Source: Trogon surrucura (lineage: Eukaryota; Chordata; Aves; Trogoniformes; Trogonidae). Taken from it: a stretch of DNA of 64,000 bases. Below are positions 23,505-36,600 of the stretch, piece by piece. The DNA lies in assembly GCA_020746105.1 (NCBI GenBank), contig CM036618.1, positions 111,917,308 to 111,981,307 on the forward strand, given 5' to 3'. The notes beneath the pieces are model-generated. The model was not told where the DNA came from. It saw only the letters and a list, made by a program, of their open reading frames with translations, and made no database searches. A program made the position numbers and the translations under genes. The first letter of the stretch is position 1; each line of letters begins with the position of its first letter.

Positions 23505-26500
23505 AGTCTGCACTAAGTGATAACCACTTTGATATGAGAAATAAAAAGCAGTAGGTTATCATTGTATTTTGCTCCAAATGCCATGTTTTGCTCTTATAGC
23601 TGAGTTAAAGGAGATCAAAAATTTTCCTGTGATCTGAGTTCCTTGTTACACTTTGGAAAAACCTTGTGTAGAAAACTTTCTTGTAATTGCCCTTGAGCTG
23701 TCCTTTATATGAGTAATAATCCTTCAAGAAAATTTAGGTTTTTTTCTCCTGTTAATTAAATCATTAAAAATGTTCACCTTTTATTAAGAATGTATTTTTG
23801 TCCCTGAGTGTCCTCCTCCTATTTCTTTTCCAGGCTTAATTTTGTTTGTTTGCTATTTTGTATAGATTTAAGGTATTTTAGGATTTTGATGAGTTCTTTG
23901 TATGGTAGCTTTCATGCAATATACTTTGCTGAACATTCACCTCAGTTTACAAGTGTCGCCACTAGATGTGATAGGTACTTCTGAGTAACATCTGAACTTG
24001 TAATTCTTTTGAATATACGCAAATCTGTTGTTAACACATTGTGAAATTCAAATTACAGACATAATACAGGATATAACCACATTAAGCACACCAACATTAA
24101 GCACACCAACTGTGTTAACACATGGAGCTGTGTTAACAATTGTCTCTCTTATTGTTGAACAGCTAATTATCAACTGAGATGACAAACCTGAGAACAATTA
24201 TGGACATGTAGCTGAAGGTGCCTTCCCAAACCACTGTTCAGAAAAGCTACCAACTTTGGGGGGACAGGTAAAGGATTTAATGGAGAGCAATACTGGGATG
24301 TAACATAGTCCTGATATAATACTATATGACCTCATCTAAGATGTTTGCTGAAGTGTTTGTCAACCCATCTCAAAAAGAATATTGTTGAATTTCAGGACAG
24401 GTTCAGGAATAGGAGAGGAGAATCAATGACAATGCTGGGACATCGTAAGATATTTAATCAAAAACTGAAAACACCAAAGTTTCCTTTACGGAGAAGAGTC
24501 ACATGAGTGAACACTTAAAAAAACAAACACATGAGCAATAAACCACCCCTGCCAGCAAACCTTAAGCCTACATACCAGTCTAAAAGAAAATAGATTGGAA
24601 GTTATTTGGGTTTGTCATATAGAATGAGAAAGATATTCCATGAAACTGAAAAGGAGCTGATTCAAATCTGTGTGGGAAAATTCTTTTTTTCACACAGTAT
24701 ATAATTAAACTATGAACGCATTTACACAAGTTGCTACTGAGGCAAAGACTAAGTAAAATTCCAGAATATTTGAATATTTACACAAAGAGGAAGAAATTAC
24801 GATACGTTGATAATGGTCACTGCCAACACATTTTTGAGGGTTGGTAAGATTCAAGATATCTGTAGCAGTTTTATTGGGAGGATAATCTGCCACAGTTCTA
24901 GTACGCAATTCTTCTGTCTTCCTTTGAAGCATCTTGACCTGACCGTTGTGAGAGACAGCCTGCCAAATTAAAAGGACCTTGATTCTGTCCCAATAGGGAA
25001 CTCAAAAAGAGCTCTTCCATCCAAAAGTGGATGCTCATGTATGTCATCTTCTTCTTCCTTCAATGAGTTTTCTTTTTTTCCGGTATAGCTGTTATGCTGC
25101 TACACCATTTTGTAGATAGACATACATCTGTTCTGCTCACACAAGAGTCAGCCAGCTGTGTGCCAGCTGTTAGCATAGGACTACGAGCTAATGAGCCTTG
25201 CTGGGGATTTTTTTTTCTCTATAAATGTTCCAGTGGCTCTTAATCAGCAGCAGATTCTCCACTGAGTGATGCATGACACTGTTTTCTCTGCTTTCTCATT
25301 CTGATGTAGCTGTACTGTACCCTGTATGCTGATATTTGGTGACCTGTTCAGTAAACAAGTATAGCCTATTTAAATGTATAAGGTGTCCACAAGCAGATGT
25401 GGTTTTGGACATGATGTATTTGTTATTTTATTCGTCAAATCAGATGTCTGCAAACAGTATAGCATGTTCATTACTTGCTATTTTTTTCAAGCCTGTGGGA
25501 TTTTTGTTACTCAAGCTGATCATGTGGGTATTTTCACACACGAAAAGTATTGAAGTGAAAGAGATTGTGAACATCAATACAAACAAATTCAGGACTGGTG
25601 TTTTAAAAATATGTATTCATAGTTGCAAATATTGCCTGCAGTATTCATCCTGCTCTGCTCACAACAAGCAACTGACTTAGGGATTTGGGGAACAGACTTT
25701 TCTGATGCAGCATGTTTTTACTTATATAATTAGGAACAGGCAGCTACTGTTTGCAGTAACAGAGCTTAAAGATTATTAATACATCCATTCTCCCTTCTTT
25801 GCATTTGAAAGAATTTATCACTCATTAGTACATTGTCAAAGACAGGATTATGTCTCAGTCCTATGTGCACTCACAGGGAAACCCCTGCCAACACTTTTAG
25901 TTGCTGCCAGGAAGCCAGTGAACAGAAAATGTGTTGTGGTTTTTTTTTTTTTTATTAGAAGCACAGAAAAATAATAAGCGTTATCTCTAGAAGGAGAGTC
26001 CTTAAGAATAGGAACTGAAATTATGATAAAAGGCTCATACATACCTGTTGAGACTGTGATCAGGGACTCTCGATGTCCCTCCCAAGAGATGTGAATTTCT
26101 TCTGTCCTTTCTTTACTGTGTCCTCATATAATTCAGGAAAGGCATGCTGGCAGTTGAGTAGTTAGTGTAAATAACTTTCACTGGAGAGCACTTTGAAGTT
26201 AAGGTATCAAACCTCTGCTAACACAGGACGTATCAAAGACTGTGACCCAAGTGTCCTGGAACTGTTTCAGGGGCATTTCAATTGCTTTAAGCTGGTCAGT
26301 GAAGATGTGACATGTTCTCTTGAAAAGGTTTTCAGCCTTGGGTTTGCTTATGTGTTCTCCCATTTTCCTCATAAAATTATGCTAAATACATTACCATCAT
26401 TAAGGCATATAAGAATTTAATAGTACAGCACCAGTAATGGAGTAAATCAGTCTAATAACTACTCCTTATGGCATAAATTACACAACATAGTGTGGGTCCC

Positions 26501-29500
26501 CTGGGAATGTAAGTGAGACTGTGACAATGAATTTCTGTTGCATAAATTGTATTTTTCCCCATTTACTCAGTTTGATCAATGGCTGTGTTATATAGTAACC
26601 TTCATAGTATATGATAATTGTGGTGTGAGTATAAATGTTCCTCTGTAGGAGGCCAAAATATTTTCCTTTTACTGAAATAGGTGAGCAAAACTTTAAAGCC
26701 AGGATCAGTGGTAGGACTTTAGGACAATTACTTAGTGTGATGCATAGATTAATGGCAGTTATATGGTCACTTCCTTGCACATCACATTGAATTATTATCC
26801 TTTTTTGTTTCTGGAAACATAATTAGTCTGTGATGGATGGGAGGCTAAATTCAGTACTTGGGGTCAAGCCACATCTTATAATGGAATAGCTGCAGATACT
26901 TTCTGCATTTTGAAACATTAATTTACCTCCAGTCTATATCAAGTCTTTCTAGCCTTTCAGGCCACGTAAACTTAGAAAGCCATAGACTGTCCTCATAAGA
27001 GAAAACTGATAATACTGTTCAGTCTCCTTCTACCCCTTCCACTCACTCTTTCTGCAACTGGGAGTTGTGGGAGTAGTCCAGGATAAAAGTGATGTCCCTT
27101 CTACTTTTTATTAAATACTGATTTCTATTTTTAGGACCTTGATATTGAAGTGGTGACAATGAAAGTGAGAGTTCTCTAGCATTTATTTGAACATGACTTG
27201 ACAACATACTTTACTAATATTTATATGTGAAGTTGAATGCAAAAATTCTAATAAAATACCCTGGAAATACACTAATTTGTTCAATTTGAAAAATTGTGGA
27301 AATCTGTTGAATTCTAGAAAGCTTTTAGGCGAAAATGGCATGTTTGATTGTAAAGTCTTTGATTATCTGTGACCCAGCTGAGAAGGAACTTTAAAACCTG
27401 ACATTTTTATTATGAATATGGCATTTTAACACAGATATGTTTTATGTAAACGTTAAAAGCATTCAATTTTGTTTCAGTGCAAAATGAAAACAAATACTGA
27501 ACACTTAGGAGTTTCCATGAGATATGAAATGTCTTTCTTTATGCTCTCTTTCATATTCTCAATATTTTTCAGGGCATGTTTTCACCAGGATGTTCATGTA
27601 ACATGAAATTCTTCACCATTCAGGGAGTTAAAAAGAGGAGTTATGCAATATTTAAGTCTTATTTAAGACTGTGAAATAGGGAGGAGGTGAAAGATACACA
27701 TTGTATAGGCTGAGTGTTATGCCTAGGCGTAAAGATTAATTTTGCCTAAGAAAAATGCTGGGTATTTATTTTCAGGGAAAAAAAAATGCACTGTCAGAAA
27801 TTTTAGTGCTAGTTTATTTTAGACATAAAATTTGTCTGCTTGAATTGAGAACCTGGGCTCTCTGTGCAACTAATGAAGAAAGATAAGCTTATTCAGGAGA
27901 GACTGAGAGCAACCCTCGTGAACCTTTGCCGTGGTGGCAGCTTGGCCGTGTCTCCAGAGCTGACCTATCGCACACCGTGGACAGCGAGAACTACAAACAC
28001 AGAGCATCATATAGCAATATAACAGTACAAGTTGGGGAGGTTTCCATAGGCTGATATGTTTTTGTACTGATCATTCATAAGAGTGAATGTGAGTATCAGT
28101 TGAAGTCTCAGCTTCTTGCCAAAAAGATCAATCGAAGTGAATGTTTTTGTCCATCTCAGCACAGAAATTAAAAATAATTAGGGAAGGAGTGTTAAACCGT
28201 GTCTGAGAAAAAGAAGCCCAATGCTGAGACTACACTTCCAGCTGGGCATGTCAAACAAAGGTATTTTTAATATCTGAATATTTTTTCCCACTACAACATA
28301 TATAGCATATGAATGAGCTGTGCTGGCTTTGATGAATTTAAATTTTTTTTGCTATAATTTATACTGTGGACTCTTACCTTGCTATTTTATCCACATTAAG
28401 AGATAACTCTTTCAATACACTATCATCTTTAGAGACTTTACATATGAACACTGCAGACCAGCAAGCAATTAACTTACAAGAAGCCCAAAAAACCTTCATT
28501 TAATCATTTTAACCAAAATGATTTCTTTATAGGATAAGATTTTTTTCCTTCATAAATTCCTGGAGTGCAGTTGAGAAGCTTACAGCTACTTCAAGGAAAA
28601 ATTGAAGAACATGCAAATCTCTTTTTATTAGTGAAATTTAAAAGCACATTTAAATGTATAGCTCCACTAAATAGATAATGCTTCCTTTTTATTAGCATTA
28701 GGGATCCCTGCAACTGGTAAGGGCTGGCAGTGTCCTCAGGGCCCTGGCAATTTGCATACATTATGTGTATTTTAAATACCAGCAATGCTCATTTTTGCCA
28801 AGGAGTTCTGAAGAACTTGTGTGTTGGCTTCTGTTCTTAGGGGATTTCTTTCCCTAAACAAAACCAAACAAACCACATAACAACAGTCAGTATAACATCT
28901 GGGGGAAAAAAGTGGTACGACTTCATAGGTAAGTGTATGTTATGCCCAGATGAACACTCAAATGAGCATGCATATTAAAAGAAAAAACTTTGTCATGAAG
29001 ACGGAAATGACATTTGCATAATGATTTTACTGCTGCTGCATGATTTACTGTATAAATCTTTAAGTGAAATGCAGTATACAAGTATACAGAGAACCCAAAC
29101 TCTTCATGTTTTCATGGCTACCTCCCCCCTTCACAATTTTTGTATACAATTTTATTTTACCCTCATAGATGGATTTTGATAACCCTCCAGCTTCCTGGAC
29201 ACTTATAGACAGTTTTGAAATATGGGGTAGCTTTATTTCCTAGTTTTTGTAGCACTTCAAGCCATCTATATTCTAAGTTAATCATTATTAAAATCCCCTG
29301 AACCACACATAAATTTCTTTCTCCGGTTTCAGCTTTTTTTTTTCTTCTTCTTCTTTTTGCATATTGCATAAGAATTTCTAATACATGAAACAGATAAATG
29401 GTTTATAATCCTAATAAATTCTGTTTGGGAAAGATTAAATTTCTGCACACTCACCACAGAATTTGCAAGGCAGTGCTAGCAGTACCCAGGCACGCAGGCT

Positions 29501-32500
29501 ATGGCTGCTCTCCAATACTGAAGTTATTCAGGTGTCCTCTGCTTTTTCACCTTTGCTTTTTACATCACTGTGTCTTCCACCAGAGGTGAAATTTTCAGGG
29601 AAATCTGAAGTCTTGTGAAGAAAAACAAGCCATAAATTTTTTAGGAACGTGTATAGAAATTATCAAAGAATGAAGGGTAACGTCTACTAGAAAATTTAAG
29701 GAGCAATCTAAGCCTTTAATCTCAGCCTAATAAAGACATTGGCCTGGCTGTTACTGGCACTGGGGGGTCACATGCTCTTTACAAGGTCAGCCTTTTCCAG
29801 AAGCCCACTATCTGATGATGGCATAACAGGCTTCCTGGTCTTGATGGAGAATTTTACCAGAATATTTTTAGTGAATCATTTTTTTTTTGTTGTTATTGTT
29901 CAGTTCATGGAAGTGAGGATGAGAACTCAAATTGTTTGTGGCAAAAAAAAAAAATCTATTTTCTGCAATTACTGGAGACAACGAGAAATGAGAGTTTCCC
30001 AAAGGAGATCAAAGGTAACAACTGCATTTTTGATATTCATAATTCGTTTCCCAGGTCTGCTTTTGCATGTGGGGTAAATCAGCTTTGGTAGCTGGTAACT
30101 GCAGGACATTATTTTCCTGCATATTCCTGCATACATTCATCAGTAGCTGTGTGGTGGGGGAAGGAAAGCAATCAGGTTGTGTTTATTCCTCATCTCTGTA
30201 TGTTGCAAACAGGAGTCCTGACTCACTTCCTAAGTCACTCCTAATTTTACTTCAACGGGGAATGGGGTTGGGGCACACAGAAGAGTAAGAAACGTATTAG
30301 TGTATGTTTACTGTCCAAGAAAGTGCAATATTTCTGGGAGTTACTACTTGAAGCTGGAATGCTAGATATCAGAAGGCATCATAGCTCCATTGTCTCCATT
30401 CATTTCTACAAATATGAATTTTGCTTGGAACGATATTTACTTTGAGTTTTTGAGAAGGGATAAAAAAAAAAAGATGAAAAAAGTGCTAGTCAGAAAAGAA
30501 GAAACTTATGGTAGAGGAGTTCTGTGTTTTTATCTTTTACTTCTCCTGTTGACTCATTTCAAAGGCAGACACCTAAGTAGTTCAGGCAAGTAACTTTCAG
30601 TTTGATGAGTTCCTGGGGGGTAGGGTGGAGACGAAGAACTTGTCCAGTTTACTTTGGCAACAAGAACTCCTTTGAAAACTGTGTTGATAGTTCTGAACAA
30701 GTTCCTAATGATAAAAAATCTTGATATTTCTCACTCAGAAAAACATGTTTACTCTGTTGCTAGCAACTCTTTCAGAATTTTACTACCAAAGAGGTGCTTT
30801 CTGCAACAAATATTTTCAGTTTCAAGATCCTCAGAGCTTCTGTAAGCATCTTGTCAGGAAGCAATAAAAAAATAAAAAGGGAACATATGCCTGCATTATA
30901 ATAGAATCTTCCTTACCATTTCATGTTTACTGATAATTTCTTACTAGTTGAAAAGCTAAATCTTTTCAGAGTTATGAGGAATGCAGACTCCACTCAGGCT
31001 TACTGAGTTGTCAAAAGAGTGCACTTTGGTGAAAGAAGGATTCTATTTCCATTTAAATGAGTAGCTTCATGTAGAACCTGGCAGCCTACAGGGTCTAAGC
31101 AGCAGTCATGTATCCCTAAGCTGGCATCATATCACCTCTTTGGTAAGCTGGTGATCTTTCCATTACCAATTTATCCTTAAAATAATAAGCTGTTTGAATA
31201 TTGTACTGTTTCTTGCAATTGTTTAGTAATTATTTTTTCCAGTGGCAATTCATATATATTGTTTCAAGCTTTTTGTGGCAAGCAACATGTTTGATCTATT
31301 TGTAATGTACCCTGTAAATTTATGTTGCTATATAAATATTTATCAGAAATAGCAAGAGCAGGCTTGGTTTAGGCCCACGTGAATGCAGGAGGACCAGCTG
31401 CACTCTTCAGAAAGTGCTGGTAGCACATGAACTCTCTTTCAATCAAGATTGATGAATTTATTAGCATATGTGAGATCGTGTGGGAGCTTCACTGGTGGAA
31501 AATAACATAGCAGAGGAGGGAAACTTGATTAGCAGGGTGTCTTGGCTCAGTAGTTGGTCCTCTAGCTTCAGGTATGGCATGAAAGCTTCATCCAGGTGGA
31601 TGACAGGCTGAGATACTGGTCATCTGTACCTCTCTGGAAACAGTTAATTCGAAATACTAAAAGACCCATCTCCTCTAATGGTTTAAAGGAACTTGAGAGT
31701 AGACTAGCAAATAAGGTGCTGAGACAGCCTTATATCAGTCTGATATAATAAAATTTTCTTCTTATATTCCTCTATCTGTTATGATCTAAATAAGACATGG
31801 TAGATATCAAATGCTTTCCAACAGGGTGTGTTAATACAGAATTTGCCTTAGTGAATGAGACCTGTGACTCATTCATTTTACAATACAAATAAAATTTAAC
31901 AATGAAATAAAAAATATACCCCTTTTAGTAATTATGCATATGGAAAATAAATGGTGAAAGATACACCAGAGTTCAAGGCCACTAATTTCTATTCATTTCT
32001 CATATTATTTTTAGACTTTAAAATTGTTGTTGTAGTATTTTACAAATACCTTTATAAATTTTTACATATCTTTAAAAATAAGCTATTGCTTTCTGCACCC
32101 CATTTACCACAATGCCAATCTGCTATATCGGATACCAAAAATGCAATGTGCTGTATCCTCTTCATCACAAGATGCCACATGCAATAACTTGCAACTTTGA
32201 GATGAAGAATATAAATTTGTCTAGTATCTTTGAGAGAAGTATTCAAAACAATACTGCTGCTAAGAGTGCAGTAGTTTCAAAGAAATCCTCCATTTATTCA
32301 TGATGTGAAAATAAATGTTTTGTAAGGTCACAAATTCTCCAAATATAGCGTAAAGTGTTTAGTATAAATGTTCTGAAAAATAAAACCATCTTTAAATGTT
32401 TATGCAAAATGTGCCTGCTATTTTTACACTGTTCTGATAATGTGGGAAAAGGAAAAATGTATTTATGGGAGGTAAAAGGGAAGTTTGGATTGTGCCTGAT

Positions 32501-33589
32501 AGCTCAATGCTTATACTTAATTTTTAAAAGAAAGGTTGTTGCATTGTGTCGCAAATATAAAACTTTGGTTCATCATGTTAGTGTCAAAAAACATAGGCTC
32601 TGGCTTAATGTGTTTATTATAAATATGTTATTGTATTATACGTATGTATATAGATATAAGTATGTATTTTTAAATAGCGTGCTTTAAAATCATATTTTAT
32701 TTCTCAGTTTATCATCATATGTTCTGTTTCGTAAAATAAAAATACAGCTAGATCTTGAAAAAACTTCCATGTCAGGTTTTCAGTCCTCCCACTATACAGA
32801 CACATAGAAACCTTTAACTGAATGTAATGGGATTCCCATTTAGTTTTATTTTGCTACACTGTAGCTCATTTCATCCTAATAAGCTTCTGCTGAGAACCAA
32901 TCTTCAACATATCTTCAAGTTAAAAGAACTAAAAATAGAATATAAAAAGAAGTAAGCAAAGTAAACTCTTAGGTCCTATTAGAAAAGTGAAAGATAGTGT
33001 TGTGGGCTAGTTCTGTATTCCCAATTTTCCTCAATGTTTTCTGAAGTTTGGAATAATTCACAAGTGTATCATGGGTTAAAAGTAAATACAATGAAAATGA
33101 GTTAGTTATCTGGGTAAATCCTCAGATGACAGAAAGTAGATCTTGACTATAGGCAGTGCAGGGAAGTAGGTAAAGCTGACTAAAACATCAAGAGAAGTAG
33201 AAACAGAATATTGTTACTGAAAAATTCAGATGAATACTGAAAAGAGCCTCAGCTGAAATTTTTGCAAAAACTCTTTCTTTGAATCAATACAAGGGTTGAA
33301 AATATGAAACAATGGCGAGGAAGGCAGACAACTACCAAACAACATATAATAACTGTAGTCTGACATACAGAGTGTACCAAAAGCATCTGCAGGGCTTGTT
33401 CTGGAGGTGACTGGTAATGCGCATCCTTCAGCACGTACCCTGCAGCTGAGTCACCCCCATCTGCATGTACAGCTTTTCACCCCATCAGTGTGGTCTCTGT
33501 ACTGGGTCTTACCTGACGTTGCCAGCCATGCTTTGCTTTGCAGTCCTCAGGAGACCACTATTTTTTGATGCTGGTACCTTGGCCATCAC
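23505..33589. other. Intergenic DNA, no gene seen
   Basis: AT-rich unique sequence. It contains a 15-bp tandem pair at 24080-24109, T runs at about 25938-25953 and 29880-29889, and a small CpG cluster at 27917-27990. No exon, RNA gene or mobile element could be supported. Confidence 0.7.
24080..24141. repeat. Two nested short direct repeats
   Basis: CATTAAGCACACCAA occurs twice in tandem (24080-24094, 24095-24109). It is followed by two copies of CTGTGTTAACA separated by eight bases. This is small local repetition without a known function. Confidence 0.75.
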
Positions 33590-33664
33590 GTGCTCACTGC
33601 AGCAAGGTTGGACTAGATGACCTTTAAAGGTCCTTTCCAACTCAATGCATTCTATGATTCTAAC
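33590..33664 (+). mobile_element. CR1 LINE, very short 3' end
   Basis: Only the terminal stretch is present: GGTTGGACTAGATGACC, then TTTAAAGGTCCTTTCCAACT, ending at ATTCTATGATTCTAA. It closely matches the tail of the copy at 22.9-23.5 kb. Confidence 0.92.
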
Positions 33665-36600
33665 TCCTCTAGTGTTGAGCAGATGGAATTCAGCTTTACA
33701 GACCTCTTCTACTGCCCTACTCCTCTGAGGACTGAGGGGGCTTTCTGGGGCAGCACTATCCCTTATTCTCCCTATCTCCTCTCTCACCTTTCCCCCTCCA
33801 GCTAAAAAAGTTAGTCTTCGGCTGTGGCCAGCCTAATACCTTCATGTCAGATTGAACAAGGAGACTAACTGTCAATGCTAGTCACTACATGGCTCTTACA
33901 AATCTTCTAATTGACTTGGAAATATCTGCGAAAATAAGGCTTTTAGAGTTGTAGGCTTTGTAAATTTAGACCCTGAAGAGTCTTGTTTCATCTTCCTCCA
34001 AAAGGGAAGAATCAAGAGAAATGTTTGCAGACAAAGATCTGTACAAGAAACAAACTTCTCACCTTCACAGCTAGAGTGAACCGCAGAACAAGATCATTCT
34101 GCTTTTGGTAGCTCCAGGATGTAAGTATCAGGTTAAAAGTTAGATTTCACTTGCCAAAGACAGGATGATAAATTAAGTTCTTTCAGCTTCCATAGAAATA
34201 CTTTTATTTTAATAATTACCTGTAAAAAGAAGGACTTTAACCTCCTGAAATATCCGTCTGACATTGAACTCACATTGTGCTGTGGTGTATACTACAGGCT
34301 CCTGTTTCTTTAAAACTGAATGTTTAAACGTTGAGCAATATTTAGCCTTGCCTAGTAGTCTTTCCATCCTCTAGTGCTACTGAAATTTTTAAAACCTATG
34401 AAAATTTTATTAATGCTCTTTTTTCCTATCCTATTGTTTCTAAGATTCAACTACAAGTATTTCCCTCGTGTGATCTTCGTTACAAAATTTTCTTTCATTT
34501 TCTGTATTCCATAATTAATTTTCCATTAGAATTAATTTAAAAATGGATACTTGTGTTTTTCTGAAGCTTCTCCCTTGAACTGTTTCAGTTGTCACTGTAT
34601 GGCTGAGAATCAAACACAGAACACCTTAGCTGCTTCAAGTGTGTTTCTGAAAAGTGAAACAAAACTCATGGTGGTCCAGATGATTTTGGAGGACAGCACG
34701 AATTCACAGAGAGATACAAGAAGTTTGCAAGGCCTCTGCAAAGGGACAGGATCATGGCACCTGTACACAGAACTCTGTTTTATATGATATTTTCTACTTC
34801 AGATTCAGGACATTTTATAGGGAGACTAAAGATGAGACTAAACTCATTTATCTTTAAACATCCATCATTGTTTAGCTAACTTAATCCCTTTATAATCGAT
34901 TGAGAGAGAAATATTGATAGCATTGGTGTAGGCATGACAGTCAAAGAGGAAAGGAAGGTTTGTAGGTATAGACAGTGTCTTTCATTAAACAAGCTAAAAG
35001 TGTTAGAAGTAGACTAACTTACAGGAAGAAGTAGGTATTTTCAAGTCTGAAACAGAAGCGGCAGCCTTCAAAGATAAAATTTGGAGAAGCTAGTCTTCTA
35101 AAGATACATATTTTAACCAAAGTGATCTCCATGGACAATATGATGGTTTAGCTGATCTACCCTACTTCAGATGTATTTCAGGATGAGATGCATCATACCA
35201 AGAACTTCACTAATTTTTTTGACTAGGTCACCATTGATTTTAAAAGCAACTTGGGCAACTAACACAGTTAAGGGATGATATTAGTGGAGTCTTCGTAGAA
35301 ACAGATGAATCTCATCCTAAAATGAAATTAATTTTTGAGTCACTGTTTTTACATCTTTTAAGTATGGCTATTTCCTTCCAACTGAAGCTTTCCAGCCCTG
35401 CTCTGGGAGTTAATAGGGAGCCAAACCCTTAGACAAATATAATAATGAGAGTATTTACTTGGAATTTTAATAAAACAAATTTTCACTGATTTTTATGAAA
35501 ATCGTTGCAGTACTTCTCTATGAACATAACAAACACAGGGTCATAGAATCTGTCACAGGATCAAGAAACAATACAATAAAGAAAAATGTATGTGGTCATG
35601 AGATGATGTGCAACATTAAATGTTTCCACTTACACCCATTGACATAGTATCTGAGCACTATTAAAGTACGTGGATTCAATTCTTCCATGGGTTTGACCAC
35701 TGTATAATTTATTTTGCAGAAAAGATACAGAGGCTCAAGACAAATTAAATGACTTGACCTGGAGTAGGAGCGTCTGAGGTCAAAATTTTGGGATTCTGGC
35801 CCACTCCCTTAGCCTCAGCCACCAAAGTGTGTGCAAATTAGAATAAGATCATCATTAAGAGAAGAACTGTAGGACACCTTAGTGCACTGCAGGAATCTCA
35901 TTGACAAGTAGCCTGGGGAAAGTCTACCTGTGCTTCCCATCAGAAGACCTGTCCAGGAACCAGGAGACACAGTATAAGCAAAACTGTGGTGAGAAGGTAG
36001 AAAAGAAACAGTTGAGAAAGTTGCAATCCCTGCCCCCCCCAAAAAAAAAGGCAATGATTCTTCTGCAGTTTGGGGGACAAAACTTTCATTATTTCATTTT
36101 TGTTATTATTATTTCAGAATTTAAAGATTTTGACCTAAGACCTAAGGTGCCACTTGGCAGATTTTCCAAAGTTTTTGGACACTTAAAGATGCAGGTAAGT
36201 GTCTTAGTTCTTATTCCACAGTCAGTGGAAACATTGCTGGCTCCTGGTTCATTTTCTTAAGTTTCTAAATATCTTTAAAAACCTGCTCAGAAATTCAGCC
36301 CATCCAGGTACTCAATCACCAGAGGAATACTGAAATTCCACTTTCCTGTGGAAATTAAGATAATATGACTGTAAAATTGAGGCCTGAACACATGTAGTTA
36401 CTGACAAACAGGAACTTCACAGATTTGCTTTCAAATTTTGGCTGTATTTCAGAAAAGCACTTTAACACATGCTTATATCCCATTATCTTCAGTGAAAGTT
36501 AAATGTGTTCATAAATGTGATCCTTAATAGGTAAGGTCCTTTCTGTGGAGCCTTTCAGTTGAAGAAGAACCCTGGACAAGAACAGAGAAAAAAAATAACA

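Noticed and set aside
35540-35552. GGTCATAGAATC resembling a CR1 tail
   Set aside because: Only about a dozen bases match and no other CR1 landmark follows on either side.
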